Assembly: GCA_036023115.1 (NCBI GenBank)
Contig: JAYKKT010000089.1
Coordinates: 11,628,001 to 11,692,000, forward strand
From: Brasenia schreberi
Taxonomy: Eukaryota; Streptophyta; Magnoliopsida; Nymphaeales; Cabombaceae
Direction: 5' to 3'
DNA: 64,000 nucleotides
Under the pieces are notes generated by a model. The model ran no database searches and was not told the DNA's origin. It saw nothing but the letters and a program-made list of their open reading frames with translations. Of this stretch, positions 22,077-34,731 are shown piece by piece. How positions within the stretch are numbered: position 1 is the first letter of the stretch; every line of letters starts with the position of its first letter. The translations under genes and the position numbers were made by a program.

Positions 22077-22867
22077 CTATGAGCTCGTGCAATTAATGAG
22101 ATTCCAAGTAACCAAAAAAGAAAAGCTATGAATTTGGTATCATCATAGGAAGAATAAGCAATGATCTTAGACTTGAAATTATCATGAAGGTGCCTTCCAC
22201 TTCTATTGTACCAATAGAGTTTAGGTAGTATTGTGATTCACTTTTATGATTGTAGAAATTCTTATATAATTGACAAACCAAGTCACAGTGACGCGGCATG
22301 CGTCGCGTCCGTGGGATTTCCTAGTTAAATCAACACAAACGAGTTTCGTGTGGCGAGTATGTAGGTGATATAGCTAAAAATACAAACTTTTGATGAATGG
22401 GGCATGGATGGAACTCATTTTCTTGTCAATTGTGTCAAAGAAAAGGAAGACAATTGTGTGAGAAGAACATGATGAACAAATGGGCTGGCTGGGAACTAAG
22501 GATGTGAATGGTTTGGATTCGAATCAGATATGGATTATCCAGTCCAATTAAGTGTATATAGGCAGAATTAAATATGTAGGTTTGGTTGGTGTCTGTTCGG
22601 ACGAAGACATTATTAGGCCCACATTCAGTCCTATCCCAATAAATTAATTCCTTTTCTTCACTTTGTTAAGAACCTATCATTACTTACTAACACAATTATG
22701 TACCTAAAATTGCATCACGAAAAAAGAGTCTAGACTTTGTACTTGTCCTGAGCCTCCTGCCAGCGGATCGAACGAGTTAGGCTCAACTCTAGGAAGAACA
22801 AGCGGACGCACATACATATAGTAGACACCCGCCGCACGTGATGCTCTTCATACCCATGCGCGCGTAC
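22077..22867. other. Intergenic, nothing recognised
   Basis: AT-rich, no supported gene. Confidence 0.4.
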
Positions 22868-22988
<121 letters not shown>

Positions 22989-23135
22989 ATGTCTACTGTA
23001 AAATAGGTGAGTTTGACGACGACAAAAACAATTTTGATCGGTAGAGAATAATTTTGAGTAGTAAAAGAGGAACAGTGGATGACAAAAAGCATGGTGATCA
23101 GTGGGTTAAATCGGTAAAATCATGAAGAACGAGGA

Positions 23136-23171
<36 letters not shown>

Positions 23172-23465
23172 TAAAATTGGCCAACTCACATTTCAAATTA
23201 TAACAATGATTCCCTTGTTGAAAGGTGAAAGCAGAAAAATCCCACAAAACTAAAACCATAAGCACTAGTTCTAACCTCATAATTCCACTTCAACTTGTCT
23301 AACCTAACCACTCCCAACCCGCCACCGCTTACTTTACCTCTTTTTGAACAAAAAGAAATGAAAAGGAAAGAATATAAGACGACAGTTTAAAAAACTTACT
23401 GTTGGGCACTGTAATGCCCCCTTCTTGGCGCTTATTTTCATGAAAACCGAATTCTTTTGATTAAA

Positions 23466-23760
23466 GAACCGGTACCGGAAAACCTAAGGTCCTCGACTGA
23501 TCCGGGTCAACCCACTGTGAGGGTAAAACTCTCGAAGCGCTTGTGTTCTCCATTAATGGAGATGATAAGTTCCACAAATGAACGATGCCATGAAAGCTTA
23601 AACAAAGCTACTTCTTATCAAGTCGATTTATTCTTCTCTTTTCTAAAGAAAGCAGGTACGTTCACTCGGGGTATCGAGCTAAGAACCTTTACCCTTGGAG
23701 TTGAGCGCCTGCCATGTGAGCTAACTTTCTCAATGCGTTTTGAACTCTCATTTTATTGGG
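23466..23760. repeat. Dispersed-repeat fragment
   Basis: The TCCTCGACTGATCCGGGTCA block shares its layout with 3256-3300. It is followed by a decayed tRNA-like stretch (GGGTATCGAGCTAAGAACC, GAGCTAACTTTCTC). A 147-codon open frame runs through it (23457-23900) but its product looks like translated repeat. Confidence 0.35.
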
Positions 23761-24010
23761 GAGTTTCGAATAAAGAGTGGATTATGGTCACAATTAGTGT
23801 CACGGGCACACACAATACGGCTTATAAAATAATAAATTATATAATAATATCATATATATCAGTACATGAATCGATGCCGATACATTTATCTATTCTTTAA
23901 TTTTAATGTGTATCACACCTTTATCGTATCATAAACTATTTCTTTTGAAAAATCTTAAATACTTTATAGCTTTTTTATGTTCTAAATTATTGTTTTGTTA
24001 AATAAAAATT

Positions 24011-24098
24011 GTCTCACACCCGACTGTATGCACCCCATGGGAGTTGAACTCCGCCAACAGCAACCTCCAAACCACTCTACCAATGAGCTAACACAAGA
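24011..24098 (-). mobile_element. tRNA-derived SINE, family 1 (short)
   Basis: The minus strand reads TTAGCTCATTGGTAGAGTGG (strong box A) and GGAGTTCAACTCCC (box B). The 3' block is lost. Confidence 0.65.
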
Positions 24099-24382
24099 CT
24101 TTTTTTAACTCCTACGCCAACGTATTCACCAGCTTTTTTTTATGAATTTAAAGGTACTAGAGACATATCAAGATATAACATTTTGGAATCCAACTAATTG
24201 GGTATAAATATAATCAAATTCAGCGTCACGCAAGCACAAAGTACAACAACTTACTTGACTGGGATGAAGGTCATAACTTCAAGACCTAGGATGTGCATTT
24301 GGGCCTAAGCTTTTATATGTAACTTCAGAGTTTGGATGAAATTTGAATAGGTGCAACTTTTGATCCGTCTAAGAGAAGCTTT

Positions 24383-24515
24383 TTCTTCTTTGTTGTTAGA
24401 AGAGGAGGCTGAAGCCTAACACACTCAAACTCACACATGCACTGAGAGTCGAACTCCCCGCCAGCAGCAAAGGTGTTAGAGCGTCCTGCCATTGAGCTAG
24501 CACCTTGGGTGCGTT
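24383..24515 (-). mobile_element. tRNA-derived SINE, family 1, full length with TSD
   Basis: The best-preserved copy. The minus strand reads GCACCCAAGGTGCTAGCTCA, AATGGCAGGACG, GGGGAGTTCGACTCTC and TTAGGCTTCAGCCTCCTC. Flanks TAAGAGAAGCTTT (24370-24382) and TAGGAGAAGCTTT (24516-24528) match at 12 of 13 bases. Confidence 0.87.
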
Positions 24516-24599
24516 TAGGAGAAGCTTTGACAAATGGGTAAGGTGCAATCCGACCCATCAACCGGATTTACCACCATTAACGACAAACAATAAGATAAA

Positions 24600-25833
24600 A
24601 ATCTGAGGTGCAACCAACCCATGTGACGATCTCTTTGACACTTGAAGTCCTGACGATCACAGTACCTGCTTTCTATCACCTTCATACTTCAACTTATCCT
24701 CGACCGAGACTTTGAAACATGCAGAGTGGACGTATACCGTGTCATATTAGCGTGTCTCGTTGATCTTTAATGGTTGAGAAAACAATTACCAAACCAATTT
24801 TGCGGCTGTGCAGCCATTTGTGGTGAACGGTGAAGTTTGCTGGTATTGGTTGAGAAAGTTCGGGCGGTTTAGTGGCCTTCCTTTTGTCTCTCAACTCGCA
24901 TATTTTGGTGTCAGATTTCCCTAGAAATACGCTCAAGTATTTATTAAAGGAGGCTTTTTCCTGAGTCTTGGTTGAGTTGGTTGGGTTTGATTTTGAGGAA
25001 CAGGAAGAGTTCTTCCTTTCAACTGTGTTGAAGATCAGATCGGAGAAGTGAGACCCCCCACTTCCCTTTCTCATCTTCATCACAGGATTCTTCCCTGCCC
25101 ATTATTGTGTGTTCGTTGCACCTACGCCTCTTACAAACCCAACCAACCAAGATTTCTTCCTTTTTCTCAGATGTGAGGGCTTGATCCTAAGAGAGGAGGG
25201 AGAACACCCACAAATATTTAGGCCTTTATTTTCAGAGATTTGGAGGGTTTGTGTTTGTTTTTCTCTGAGAGAAAAAAAAGTGGTTGTGCTTATCGTGTTG
25301 CTAGAAAGGTACCCTGTCTGTGGGAGTTGCATCTTGCTACTGTTTTCTCTTTTGAGAGAGACCCGCTTCTTTGGTGTCGAGTCTATTGTATTTCTGGATT
25401 TTGTCTGTTAAAAAATAGGTATTGCTTCGTGATTGTGCCCTGTTTGTGGTGCAGTTTAGAAGGCTCCCCAGTTCACTGTTTAGAAGTTTCTTGGGTGTTT
25501 GTGAATCAATTTTGACTGCAATCCACGCTAAAGATTCCTCTTGTTTGAGAGTAGGCCCACTTTGGTGAAAGGGAAAAGAGAAAAGGCCAAACTTGTAAGT
25601 GGATTGCATGTTGAATCAGCATTGTGTAACCCTATATAATCAGGTATTTCCTAAAACCAAGACGTAGATATTCTATTGAAGTTTCTGATTTTTCACCGTT
25701 TTCACAGCGTTCTCTGTTTGAAACCTTTTGGTAATAAACAATCTTATTAGTTGGAGTCCTTTGACGCGCCTTTTACTTTTTGAGCCAACCCATTATTCAG
25801 CGTTACCAGCATCTCTGGAATCTCCTTTATGTG
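24600..25833 (+). promoter_or_regulatory. Probable promoter and 5' leader of the F-box gene
   Basis: Unique-looking sequence with no repeat match between the last SINE and the F-box start. Pyrimidine-rich leader stretches (25142-25170, 25320-25360, 25840-25875) and several upstream ATGs are present. The transcription start and any 5' UTR intron cannot be fixed by eye. Confidence 0.4.
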
Positions 25834-28684
25834 ATGCTTTACTTCTTGATATCCTGCTTCTCTTTCCTAGTGCTCTTCATCCCCTTGCCTCTCCTGCCCC
25901 TGCATTGTTATGTCTGCTCCAAGATTGAGATGAAACCTTTACTGCTATTCTTTTTGCAAGGGCTACTGAGTTTGTGCTCTCAGTGGTTGAGAATTAGCTG
26001 TATGTTCGCTCTTGAATTTCGGTTATTTTCAAAGATCTCGACTCAAAAGAAGAACCCTCCGAGGGATAAAAGCATGGAGAAGGCAGCAGATGGATTTCCA
26101 GTACTGGATCTGCCTGAATTGGTTCTGGAAGATATACTTGGGAGGCTTTCACCTGCTGGATTATGTAATATGGCTGAGGTGTGTTGTTCAATGAGGGATA
26201 GGTGCAGAAATGATCATTTGTGGGAGAGGCATTTAATGGAGAAATGGGGTCGGGTGCTCGGTCAGGCAGCCTTCAAAGAGTGGAAGCAGTGTGTTGCAGC
26301 CAGGAAGAATTTAAATGTTTTGGATGAAGAGAGATCCAAGGGGTGGAAGGGAATTCTTTCTTGTGTTTTGCCTTTATCTTGGCTCAAATCTAAGATTGGT
26401 GGTGGCAGACTAAAGAGTTCTTTGCCCATGCATTCGATTATGTCGTTGTATTTGTCTCTAGAAAGTGGGCAGTTCTGGTTCCCTGCGCAAGTCTATAACC
26501 GGGAGGTGAGTTTTGGTATCCTGCCTTTGAAGTTCTGACCTTCACTTCCTGCTGCTTGCAGAATTTTTTATTTTTCCAATCTGAATTATTGCAAATAATT
26601 CTTCTTATTGTGATCCTTTTTGGGAATGAATCAATTTCTTGTCAGTTATGAATTGGAATGATCTGAATTTTCTATATGATCTCCTCCTTTCTAATTATTT
26701 TTTTCTAAAATTGACATCGTTGTGAAAATTATTCTGTTGGCTTTTATTTTCTGCTTTTCAAGTATGGTTCTCTGGTTAGTTGCACTTTTGTGTGCTTAGT
26801 AATCATCGGAATTAAATTTTTGCTATATTGATCTCTGTTGCTAATATATTTCTTGGAACAACTAATGCTCTGTTTGAGATGTATAACAGTTGTTGACGTG
26901 TACGTGCTTGAGTGTCGTGGCCTTGTACTTTTTTTAACATTATTATCTTGAAGAATATCCATTCAATTGTGTTTGTTACTCATATGTTCCATTTCTTCAT
27001 TTACCTACAGCATGGGCATGTTGGTTTTATGTTGTCATGCTATGATGCTGAACTCAGCTATGACCGGAAGACTGACACATTCCATGCGAGGTAATTTTTT
27101 GCTACATGGATTACATTCGGGAAGTAATTTCTTAAAGCCCACCAATAAATGAGGGAAGATTCTTTTGATGAATTTATCCTTAATATTCACCAGTATATTC
27201 TTCGAGTCAGTCCTCTTGATGTACTTCTTCACCCTCTTGTTACTTCCCAAAGAACCTATTCTTATCTATGGAAAAGAACTTAAAATTCACTAATAAATGA
27301 GGAGTGATTCAAGCTATGTGGTTTTACCGAACAGGTTCAGTTTGTGGCAAAGATTCTAGATGGCATAAACAACAACTAAGCCTTTTCCCGTACTAGATGG
27401 GGTCGGCTACATGGATTCTTTGTTTCCACGTAGCGCTATCATAATTTGTAGAATCCATAGTAGATAAATCCAACAAAGTTTTACGCTGGCTGTTGGAAGC
27501 CTAATGAAATCCTCCTCCTTTATCCACACTTGGGACCGGCCATGCAAGTAATCCCTTATTAGATGGCATAATGCTCCATAAATTTTGTAATTTTTTAGAA
27601 ACTAGTATCATAATTGGTTTCACAATGAACCATTTTTGGGATGTCATGCTGCATTGATAATTTCCTTCGCTTTGTGATTGTTTGAATTTATTCTTCTCAT
27701 TGTTTATAGATATCCACCTCATGGGCGACGAACAACTGTAATTGAGGAAGGACTCCAATGGGATAGATTGAGGGCTGCACCTGTAGACACCTCTGCACAT
27801 GATCTCCACATCTCTGATTGTCTGAATGATCTACGTCCTGGTGATCATGTTGAGATACAGTGGAGAAGAAATAAAGAATTTCCTTACGGTGTGTATTTTG
27901 TGCTGAATTTGATGATAATCTTGCCTTTAGTTAATGTTGGCTGATTTGCAAGACTCTTAGCCTTATGCACTGGAGCCATAACTTATCATTTATGAAGACC
28001 GTCGACAAACTTTGTCTTTGGTTAGCTACAAGTTGATCGCTTTGTTATATTTTATTATTGCAGGCTGGTGGTATGGGGTTGTTGGTCATTTGGATTCATG
28101 TGACGGAAACGCACGTCATTGTCATTGCCATATAGATGGTAAGCTATAAGACAGGACTATGTTGATTAATTTCTTTCTTTTTTAGTATATACTAATCTGT
28201 GATGTTACATGATTTCTGGCGGAATTCAGGATTTGCCACTTTTTCTTGTCTCCAACTTATATCCCGTTTTGGTTTCATGAATTGCTTTCCACGGAAGTTT
28301 TCCTATAGATTTGCAAGAAAAGGAAGAACTTAAAATATGTCATGTCTTTCCGGTGCAAATAGCAAATATGGTCTGATAACAGACACATGAAATTTAGTAG
28401 CAAAGTTTGATGTCAGTAGTAGATTGTATCATTTATTACCAAATAGATTTGTAGTACACCTGAATCATTTTTTACTTTGTGAAATCATGTTGGCAGATAC
28501 TATGATCTTGGAATTTAACCAGTATGCATCTGGTTCGCGGTGGCACCGGACAGCCATTAATAGAAAAGATCATAGAGAAGAGGGGAATGAGACAGACGGG
28601 TTCTATGGTGGAATCAGGAAGCTGCAGACTAAGGAAGAAATATCCACTTGGAAGCGACTATGGCCGACTGAGACATTGGAGTAG
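25834..28684 (+). CDS. F-box protein (Arabidopsis At2g26850/At2g32560 type)
   Basis: Five exons join in one frame to 397 aa: 25834-26505, 27011-27090, 27710-27888, 28064-28138 and 28497-28684 (stop 28682-28684). All four introns are GT-AG. The start at 25834 gives a hydrophobic N-terminus [15 protein letters not shown], which I recall as conserved in this subfamily; an in-frame ATG at 26074 is the alternative. The F-box lies at residues 90-140 ([39 protein letters not shown]), the segment that binds SKP1 in SCF ubiquitin ligases. The C-terminal half ([59 protein letters not shown]) is typical of the subfamily; its target is not predictable. Each splice junction falls inside a conserved stretch and there are no stops, so the gene appears intact. 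Confidence 0.93.
27368..27559 (-). mobile_element. 192-bp SINE with LINE-like tail in F-box intron 2
   Basis: Full-length relative of 6221-6413 on the minus strand: head GCATGGCCGGTCCCAAG, tail AAACAAAGAATCCATGTA to GGCTTAGTTGTTGT. Perfect 12-bp TSD TAGATGGCATAA (27356-27367 and 27560-27571). It leaves both splice sites of the intron (27091-27709) untouched. Confidence 0.92.
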
Positions 28685-29005
28685 GCATTTAAATTTCCTA
28701 CTCGCTGTTTTTTTGGTTCGGGATGGTTATATCACTATCAGACAGTAGGAGAACAATGGAAGTCGCAGCCATGCAATCAGTATCCCTTGTAATTTTTACT
28801 GCACATCTATTAATTGTGCAGGATAATGATAAGATTAAGATTAGAAGAAGTATAGTCATTAGTTCCAACTAGGTGTATTGAAACATTTTTTCAGGAATTT
28901 ATGAAATCAGTCGGCTTCATTCGGCACCCAAAATGAATTGACTGCAAAGACAAACCCAACACCAAACATGCCTCCTTTAATGGTGATTGGTACTAAGCCA
29001 GACTT
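28685..29005 (+). other. F-box gene 3' UTR and downstream sequence
   Basis: Unique-looking AT-rich sequence after the stop codon. No clear poly(A) signal could be assigned. Confidence 0.4.
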
Positions 29006-29115
29006 CTTCCTTTTTTTTTTGGTATGATTTAGTGGCTGAAGCCCCAGGTACCGTGCTCATGACCTTCAACTTGTGAATTGAACCCGTAGCCAGGTGAGCT
29101 ATTGCTCTTTGTGCT
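29006..29115 (-). mobile_element. Family-2 tRNA-derived SINE with TSD
   Basis: The minus strand reads GAGCAATAGCTCACCTGGCT, AAGTTGAAGGTCATGAGC and GGGGCTTCAGCC, then an A-tail (T run at 29009-29020 on plus). Flanked by GCCAGACTT at 28997-29005 and 29116-29124. Confidence 0.75.
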
Positions 29116-29182
29116 GCCAGACTTATCTCTACTGTTCAGGCTTCTTATTTTCAGTATTTGATAGGTGGCGGCTGCTAACTTT

Positions 29183-29750
29183 TTATTCAATTGCTAAATG
29201 TTTACCTTGTTTACTATTGAATGGTAAGTTTCCTTTTGAATTATGAACTAAATTTATTAGCAAGTGGGTAGAATTCAAATACCTAATGCTTGCTGCAAAG
29301 TGATGAATAATCATCGTTACAAACCTTGCTGTTTTGGAGGTTGTGATTTTCATCCTTAGCCATTCCAGCCGGCGTTGCAGACGTTTGTCTTCTTTCAAGA
29401 GGTGGGCCATGCATCTCCCCATCCTGTTCATTCTTTTGCTCAGCTGCATCAGATTGGCAGCACCATTAGGGAAGAACATGACGATGGTGGCAGCATCTGT
29501 AAAAGATTGCTGTTGGATTTTTGGAGGCATGATAGTGATGACTCTGCTAGTCTCACTGTCTCCTCCAACTTCCGTGCCTTCTTTGATGCATTTTTGACAA
29601 TGTACAAGTTCCCTCTTTTTCTCCTTGGTGTTCTTTATCATCTGCATGATCATGGCTGTCCATGCTTTCTTCTCTCTGGTGTGAGAGGATTGAGAGGTGC
29701 TGCTGATCTGGTTCCTTAATTGTGACAGCGTTGTGATCTCTGGCTGCCAT
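29183..29750 (-). CDS. Possible small minus-strand gene, unrecognised
   Basis: Two overlapping minus-strand frames look codon-like. One (29750-29553, 65 codons) begins MAARDHNAVTIKEPD. The other (29653-29183, 156 codons) contains GDSETSRVITIMPPKIQQQS and KEDKRLQRRLEWLRMKI, with a possible donor AAG|GTTTGT near 29335. No family is recognised. A frameshifted or spliced small protein is possible; so is chance. Confidence 0.22.
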
Positions 29751-29759
29751 TAAATAGAA

Positions 29760-31790
29760 TATGAAACCAGGAAATGGAATAGAGAGACTGATTAGTCGGT
29801 TGTATCATTGGACGAGGAGATGTCTTAACTTTCAGTACCGAGGATAACTGGATATATTATCGATTTTGCAATGTTTTTTGGTGAAATTGCAGTCATTTCC
29901 ACTTGCTCCATGTTTGTTTCAGTCTTATGTTTGAATTCTCGTGTGTAATGGCTTCTTCCATCCCACACAAGAAACCATTTCACAGCTTTGTGAGTGATTT
30001 GGATTCTCACGAGAGGCATGAAATGGGATTATACGTCAGCTTAGCTGCATGTGGTTCTTTTCACAGACTTAATTCGCTCGATATATGAAGAGTCATCAGA
30101 TCTTCTCGTGCGTGAATCCTAATCACATGCTAAAGAAAGGTGATTTCTCCTCCGGCTGTCAATTGGCAAAATGATCTAGGAAATCAGAAGAAGCCGATTT
30201 TTAAGAACAATTGCTTTCTTGACCTAAAAGAGAAAAGAAACTAAGCATTTTACGCTTGAACTAAAGATAAACAAATAATATTGCCAAAATAGTTCGCACA
30301 TAGAACCATCACCAAATGCACAGAGAGATTTTCTAACTTTTACATTGAATTCAGATCTCAAAAGATAAGGTTAGATTTGGGAGAGAGAACTCACTGTCAA
30401 ATGGAAGCCGTTACTCGGAGGATGATGAGCAGAGGTTGCCTCTACGATTTAACAAGAGTTGAGATTTGTACGGCTGTATCTGAAATCGACTGTTTGTTGC
30501 TGCAAGATTCGTGCCGCTCTATCTTCATTAGACGCAGCGTACTTTTGTTGAACGGACTCAACAGAGTTACCTGGTTATACGACATTTCCAAGTCTATCTC
30601 CATTGAGGCCTTTAAATGAAGGACGCCAAAAATGAAAGACCTTCAAAAGATTTGTGATTGTGGATCTTTGGATCAACGCATTCGATCTTAACTTGATACC
30701 AATTCGTCAACTACAGACCTACCATAGTGATGCGAAAAGCACACACAGATACACACACATTTGCTCTTGAATTTGAACTCCACTCGAAACTTTAAAAGAG
30801 TCGGAATCAGCTTGTTCAACTGAATTCTATTTGTTATACTCTTAACTATGTTGAGATCCATTTTTCAGAAATTCAAGGTTTAGGGTTTTTATTTTATTTT
30901 ATGTATTTTTAATTTGATTATCTTAAAACCTATATTTTTATTAAAAAAGTAACTTTACGTGAAACATTTTAGGTGTTTCCTGTTCACTTTCAATTCTTCG
31001 AAGTGATGGGAAAAAGTAACATTTTCAAGTAATAACTCCTCTTCTTTATGACACATTTTCCCTCTCTAAACGCCATTGCTGTCATGTCAATACCCTCACA
31101 AAGTTTTGAGTAACCACGCCACCAACCTGGCGGTGGCTAGACCGACTAATTATGGGCATCAATGATAGATGAGAAGACCATGCGAGGATTTATCAGGCAT
31201 TCACGTGGAGCCAACATCCCTCGCTATCACTGAAGAAAAATCTCTCGCAATCATATGAGAGAGAGATGGTGTCTCAATCATCCAGCTGATCCCATATAAT
31301 CAAGGGCTAGAAGCAAGTTTTACCTTCATCTAATACTTGGAAATTACCAACCATTGACGAAAAGATTCTTTTAATGAATAGAAAATGCTGAATCTTAAAC
31401 AGTATATTACAGAAAGGGAATCCCCAATAACACGCCTCCTCGCCACTGTACATGACAATGGACGTGAAAATAATTACATGTCTCAGAAGCAATAAATGCA
31501 TCGACGAAGACAAAAAGATAGGAGTGTTTATTAGTCTGTACATTTTTTTTTAAGTACTTACTCATCGCATACCCCCAAGGGTACTCTTTTTGTTTATCAT
31601 TTTACTCTTGTTTACACGCACCGCTGTTCTTCAGTTTTCTTCTATCCTCTCATCCCGTTTCTTTCGTGCTCTCGCCGGTTTCCTACACTGTTTCTCTCTG
31701 TAATTCAAATATGCTCACAGCAACTATGAAAGGCTTTCTCTTATCCTTTTTTTATGACTCGACACTTATTTTTTTAAAAGACGTTTGAGT
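29760..31790. other. Intergenic, nothing recognised
   Basis: About 2 kb. An 80-codon open frame at 30377-30619 has no recognisable family or splice context. No repeats or terminal structures were found. Confidence 0.4.
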
Positions 31791-31797
31791 CATACGT

Positions 31798-32060
31798 ATC
31801 TTCTTAAGAGGAGATATATGAGATGTGCGTCCCCTTCTTAAAGGAGAGCCATAACACGAAGACACACCTGTGTCTCTTGAAGTGAAGCCTTGCAAAGTGT
31901 GCAACTCTCATTTCCTCAAAGAGAGGCGCATCTCTTCTCTCTTAAAGAAAAATACACGTGCGTATTCACTTAAACAAAGACGTACAAAGCATGTGTCTCC
32001 CTTAAAGAAGAGATGTATAAAGTGTGCATCTCTCTTAGAGGAGATGCACTCCCGAAGAGA
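31798..32060. repeat. Degenerate minisatellite, units about 35-40 bp
   Basis: Irregular repetition of a unit like CTTAAAGAAGAGATGTATAA followed by AGTGTGCATCTCTC. Copies are visible near 31803, 31837, 31915, 31950, 31985, 32007 and 32034. A 66-codon frame through it (31870-32067) translates to a periodic Lys/Arg-Ser-Leu-rich peptide, which I attribute to the repeat. Confidence 0.65.
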
Positions 32061-32235
32061 TTATTAGAACAATCTAACACAAAACTCTAACACTTATAAG
32101 TCTTCGATCTTGTGTTGGTACCTTAATCTTATCCAAGCTTTTGGTTGACAAGATGTATTGGCTAAGGAGTGCAACACAAACTTTCCATTAGGTCACTCGT
32201 CCTAATACTGTTGTTTTCAAAACAAGCTTAATTTG

Positions 32236-32345
32236 TAAGTAGGGCATTAGCTCATTTGGCATGGCTCTCTTAACTCCAGCACCAGAGGTGGTGAATTCAA
32301 TTACGGGGGAGTTCATGTCTGTGTCTTATTAGGTTTTGAAGTCAA
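32236..32345 (+). mobile_element. tRNA-derived SINE, family 1, diverged
   Basis: Contains GGCATTAGCTCATTTGGCAT (box A region), a degenerate box B (GGTGAATTCAATTAC) and a TTAGGTTTTG-type 3' block. Confidence 0.55.
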
Positions 32346-32519
32346 GTTTTAACAATAATTCAAGTTTTGACAAGGTTTGGTGCACCAAAATTAGAAAGAA
32401 TTAAGTTTTCTACTGGCTAGCATCTATCTAACCAGTGGCACCTTCAAGGTTCACTTGGATGAATGAGGTGAGACGGTCTATATAATTTTTTAAAAATTGA
32501 ACTGCTTGTGTTGAATTTG

Positions 32520-33072
32520 TTGGGCTTCTTTTAGATTCAATAGAAACCCCAATATACCGTGGAAGATGCATTCCGAGACACTGTTGTCCTTTTCGGAATG
32601 TTTGTTTGCTGGATTTCGTCTACTGTCAACCTCTGGTTCTTGTCAGTCAACCTCCGGTTTGTTGATATGTTGTTTCTCAAGTACGCCTACAACAAAAGAA
32701 TAAAGGTATGTTGTTTCGGTTTAAGGTTTTCTCTCAGTGGGGTTTCTTTGGGAAGCTATATGAGTTTCGGTATTCTGATCTCTATCTCTGTTTCTTGTCT
32801 GCAGTGCTCTTATTTATAGAGCAGCGCGTGCTCCTCCCTTCTCGGTTTATCTCACTAGGCTTTCTTCTTTAGGAGCCCCTATAACCGAACTGTTATCGTG
32901 TCATTTGGTAACGTTCTGATAGTTTCGCCTTTATGTCCATTACGACCATCCTTTCGGTAACATTGACCACAAATAACGGTTGGATAGCTAGTCCAGCCAT
33001 TTCTGTGCTGGGTTGCTGAGAGCCACTACCTTACATCTCCCACTTGTCCATTCGAGCCAAGTGAACTGACAT
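32520..33072 (-). repeat. Copia 2 3' LTR (left edge approximate)
   Basis: The right edge is set by the minus-strand purine tract (AAAAGTGGGAGGAAAACCAG), after which the LTR begins near TGTCAGTTCACTTGG. A TATA box (CTATAAATAAG on the minus strand, about 32810-32820) fits an LTR promoter. With no partner LTR the left edge is a guess. Confidence 0.55.
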
Positions 33073-33173
33073 ACTGGTTTTCCTCCCACTTTTGCGAGGT
33101 TTTCCTAGTAATGTCATTTCATGATTGCTACTGCAATATCTGCCCGTTGTGTGGTTATTTACCTACACAACAA

Positions 33174-34700
33174 TCAAACATATCTCAAACCCATGTTCAC
33201 AACATGTTTTGAGAAAAGTTTCTCTGTTATGCTTTTAGTCAAGGAGTCTACCAACGTTTCATTTGTTAGCATATATGATATGGATATTTCCTTTCTCATA
33301 ACCATATCATGAACATAGTGGTATTTAACCATTATATGCTTGCTCTTTGAACAATCAAGTCCACTCTTGATAAGAGTAATTGCTGCGTTGTTGTCACAGT
33401 AAATGACAATTGGTTTGTCGGCTATTTCAAGCTTTAAATCTCGTATGAAGCAGCTTATCCAAATGCCACTCATTGTAGCCATACAACAAGCCACATACTC
33501 AACTTCTTGTGTATGCAACGGTACACAACTCTATTTCTTACATGCCCAAGAAACAACACCATCTCAAAATAAAAATATTTGTCTTGAGGTAGATTTGCTG
33601 TCGTATTTGCTTTCAGCAAAGTCAGCATCTGAGTACCCTACCACTTTCAGTTCATCTACTTGAAAATGCAGTTTCAAGTCTCTTGTTCCTTTCAGATATC
33701 TTAAAATCCTTTTTACATCTATCTAATGTTGCCATCTAGGATTACTTTGATATCTATTCACAAGACCAACAACAAAACTGATATCAGGTCTTATACGCAG
33801 CATAACATAGATCAAGTTACCCACAGCTTGTGCATAAGGAACATTAGGCTTATCGTCTCCTTCATCGAGATAATCAACCTTACTCAGTTTAACTCCTTTT
33901 GTAACGGGTGTAACGGTAAACTTGCATTCACCCATTTTGAACTTCTTGAGGATATAGTCAATATCTCTCTCCTGTTTTAGGCATAAGAGTTTAGATTCTC
34001 TATCTCGAGAGATCTTTATACCCATGATATAGGATGATTCCTTCGTATCCTTCATTTTGATCCTTGAGTTTAACCATGACTTGGTTTCGACAATCACCTC
34101 ATTGTCATTCCCAATCAACACTATGTCATGTACATATAATGATAAGATGACAAAGTGGCTTCCACTGTTCTAGACAGATAAACAATGAACATTTCATTAG
34201 CCACAAACCCAAGTTCTATAATAGCATTTTGAAAAGTCAAATACTATTGGCGAGGTGATTGTTTGAGGCCATATAGGGATTTTTTAAACCTCTATACTTT
34301 ATCTTCTTAGCCTTTAACTATAAATCTTTTGGATTGCTTCATGTATATGATTTCATCTAAATCTCCATTTAGAAAAGATGTCTTTACATCTAACTCATAT
34401 AAGTACAAATCATAATGTGCAAATATTGCTAGGATTATCCTTATGAATGTAACTTTCACAAATAGAGAATATGTCTCAACATAATCTATCCACTCTTTTT
34501 GTGAAAAATCCTTTGCAAATCAACCAATTTCAAAACCCATTTATATTTCTTTTTGTGAAAAACCCTTTGCAAACTTGTCGACTGAACCATCAACCTTATA
34601 TTTCTTTTTCAAAACCCATTTATATCTTATAGCTTTCTTCCTTTTCGCAAATCAGCTAATTTCAAAACTTGTTTTTTCTCAATGGATTCAATTTTTTCAT
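33174..34700 (-). pseudogene. Copia 2 RT and RNase H
   Basis: RT block at 34121-33723: LIGNDNEVIVETKSWLNSR, then SSYIMGIKISRDRESKLLCL and YAQAVGNLIYVMLRIRPDIS. The Y/F-V-DD motif just upstream is damaged. RNase H block at 33518-33174: HTQEVEYVACCMATMSGIW, IVIYCDNNAAITLIKSG, SKHIMVKYHYVHDMV and LVDSLTKSI. Frames are interrupted between blocks. Confidence 0.88.
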
Positions 34701-34731
34701 CCATGGCTTTTCTCCGGTCTGATGCTTCCGA

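Noticed and set aside
24742..25083. 113-codon minus-strand frame upstream of the F-box gene
   Set aside because: Low-complexity Ser/Lys composition, no family and no splice context; it more likely lies over the F-box promoter region.
33121..33980. Plus-strand open frames across copia 2 pol
   Set aside because: They are opposite-strand shadows of the minus-strand RNase H and RT.
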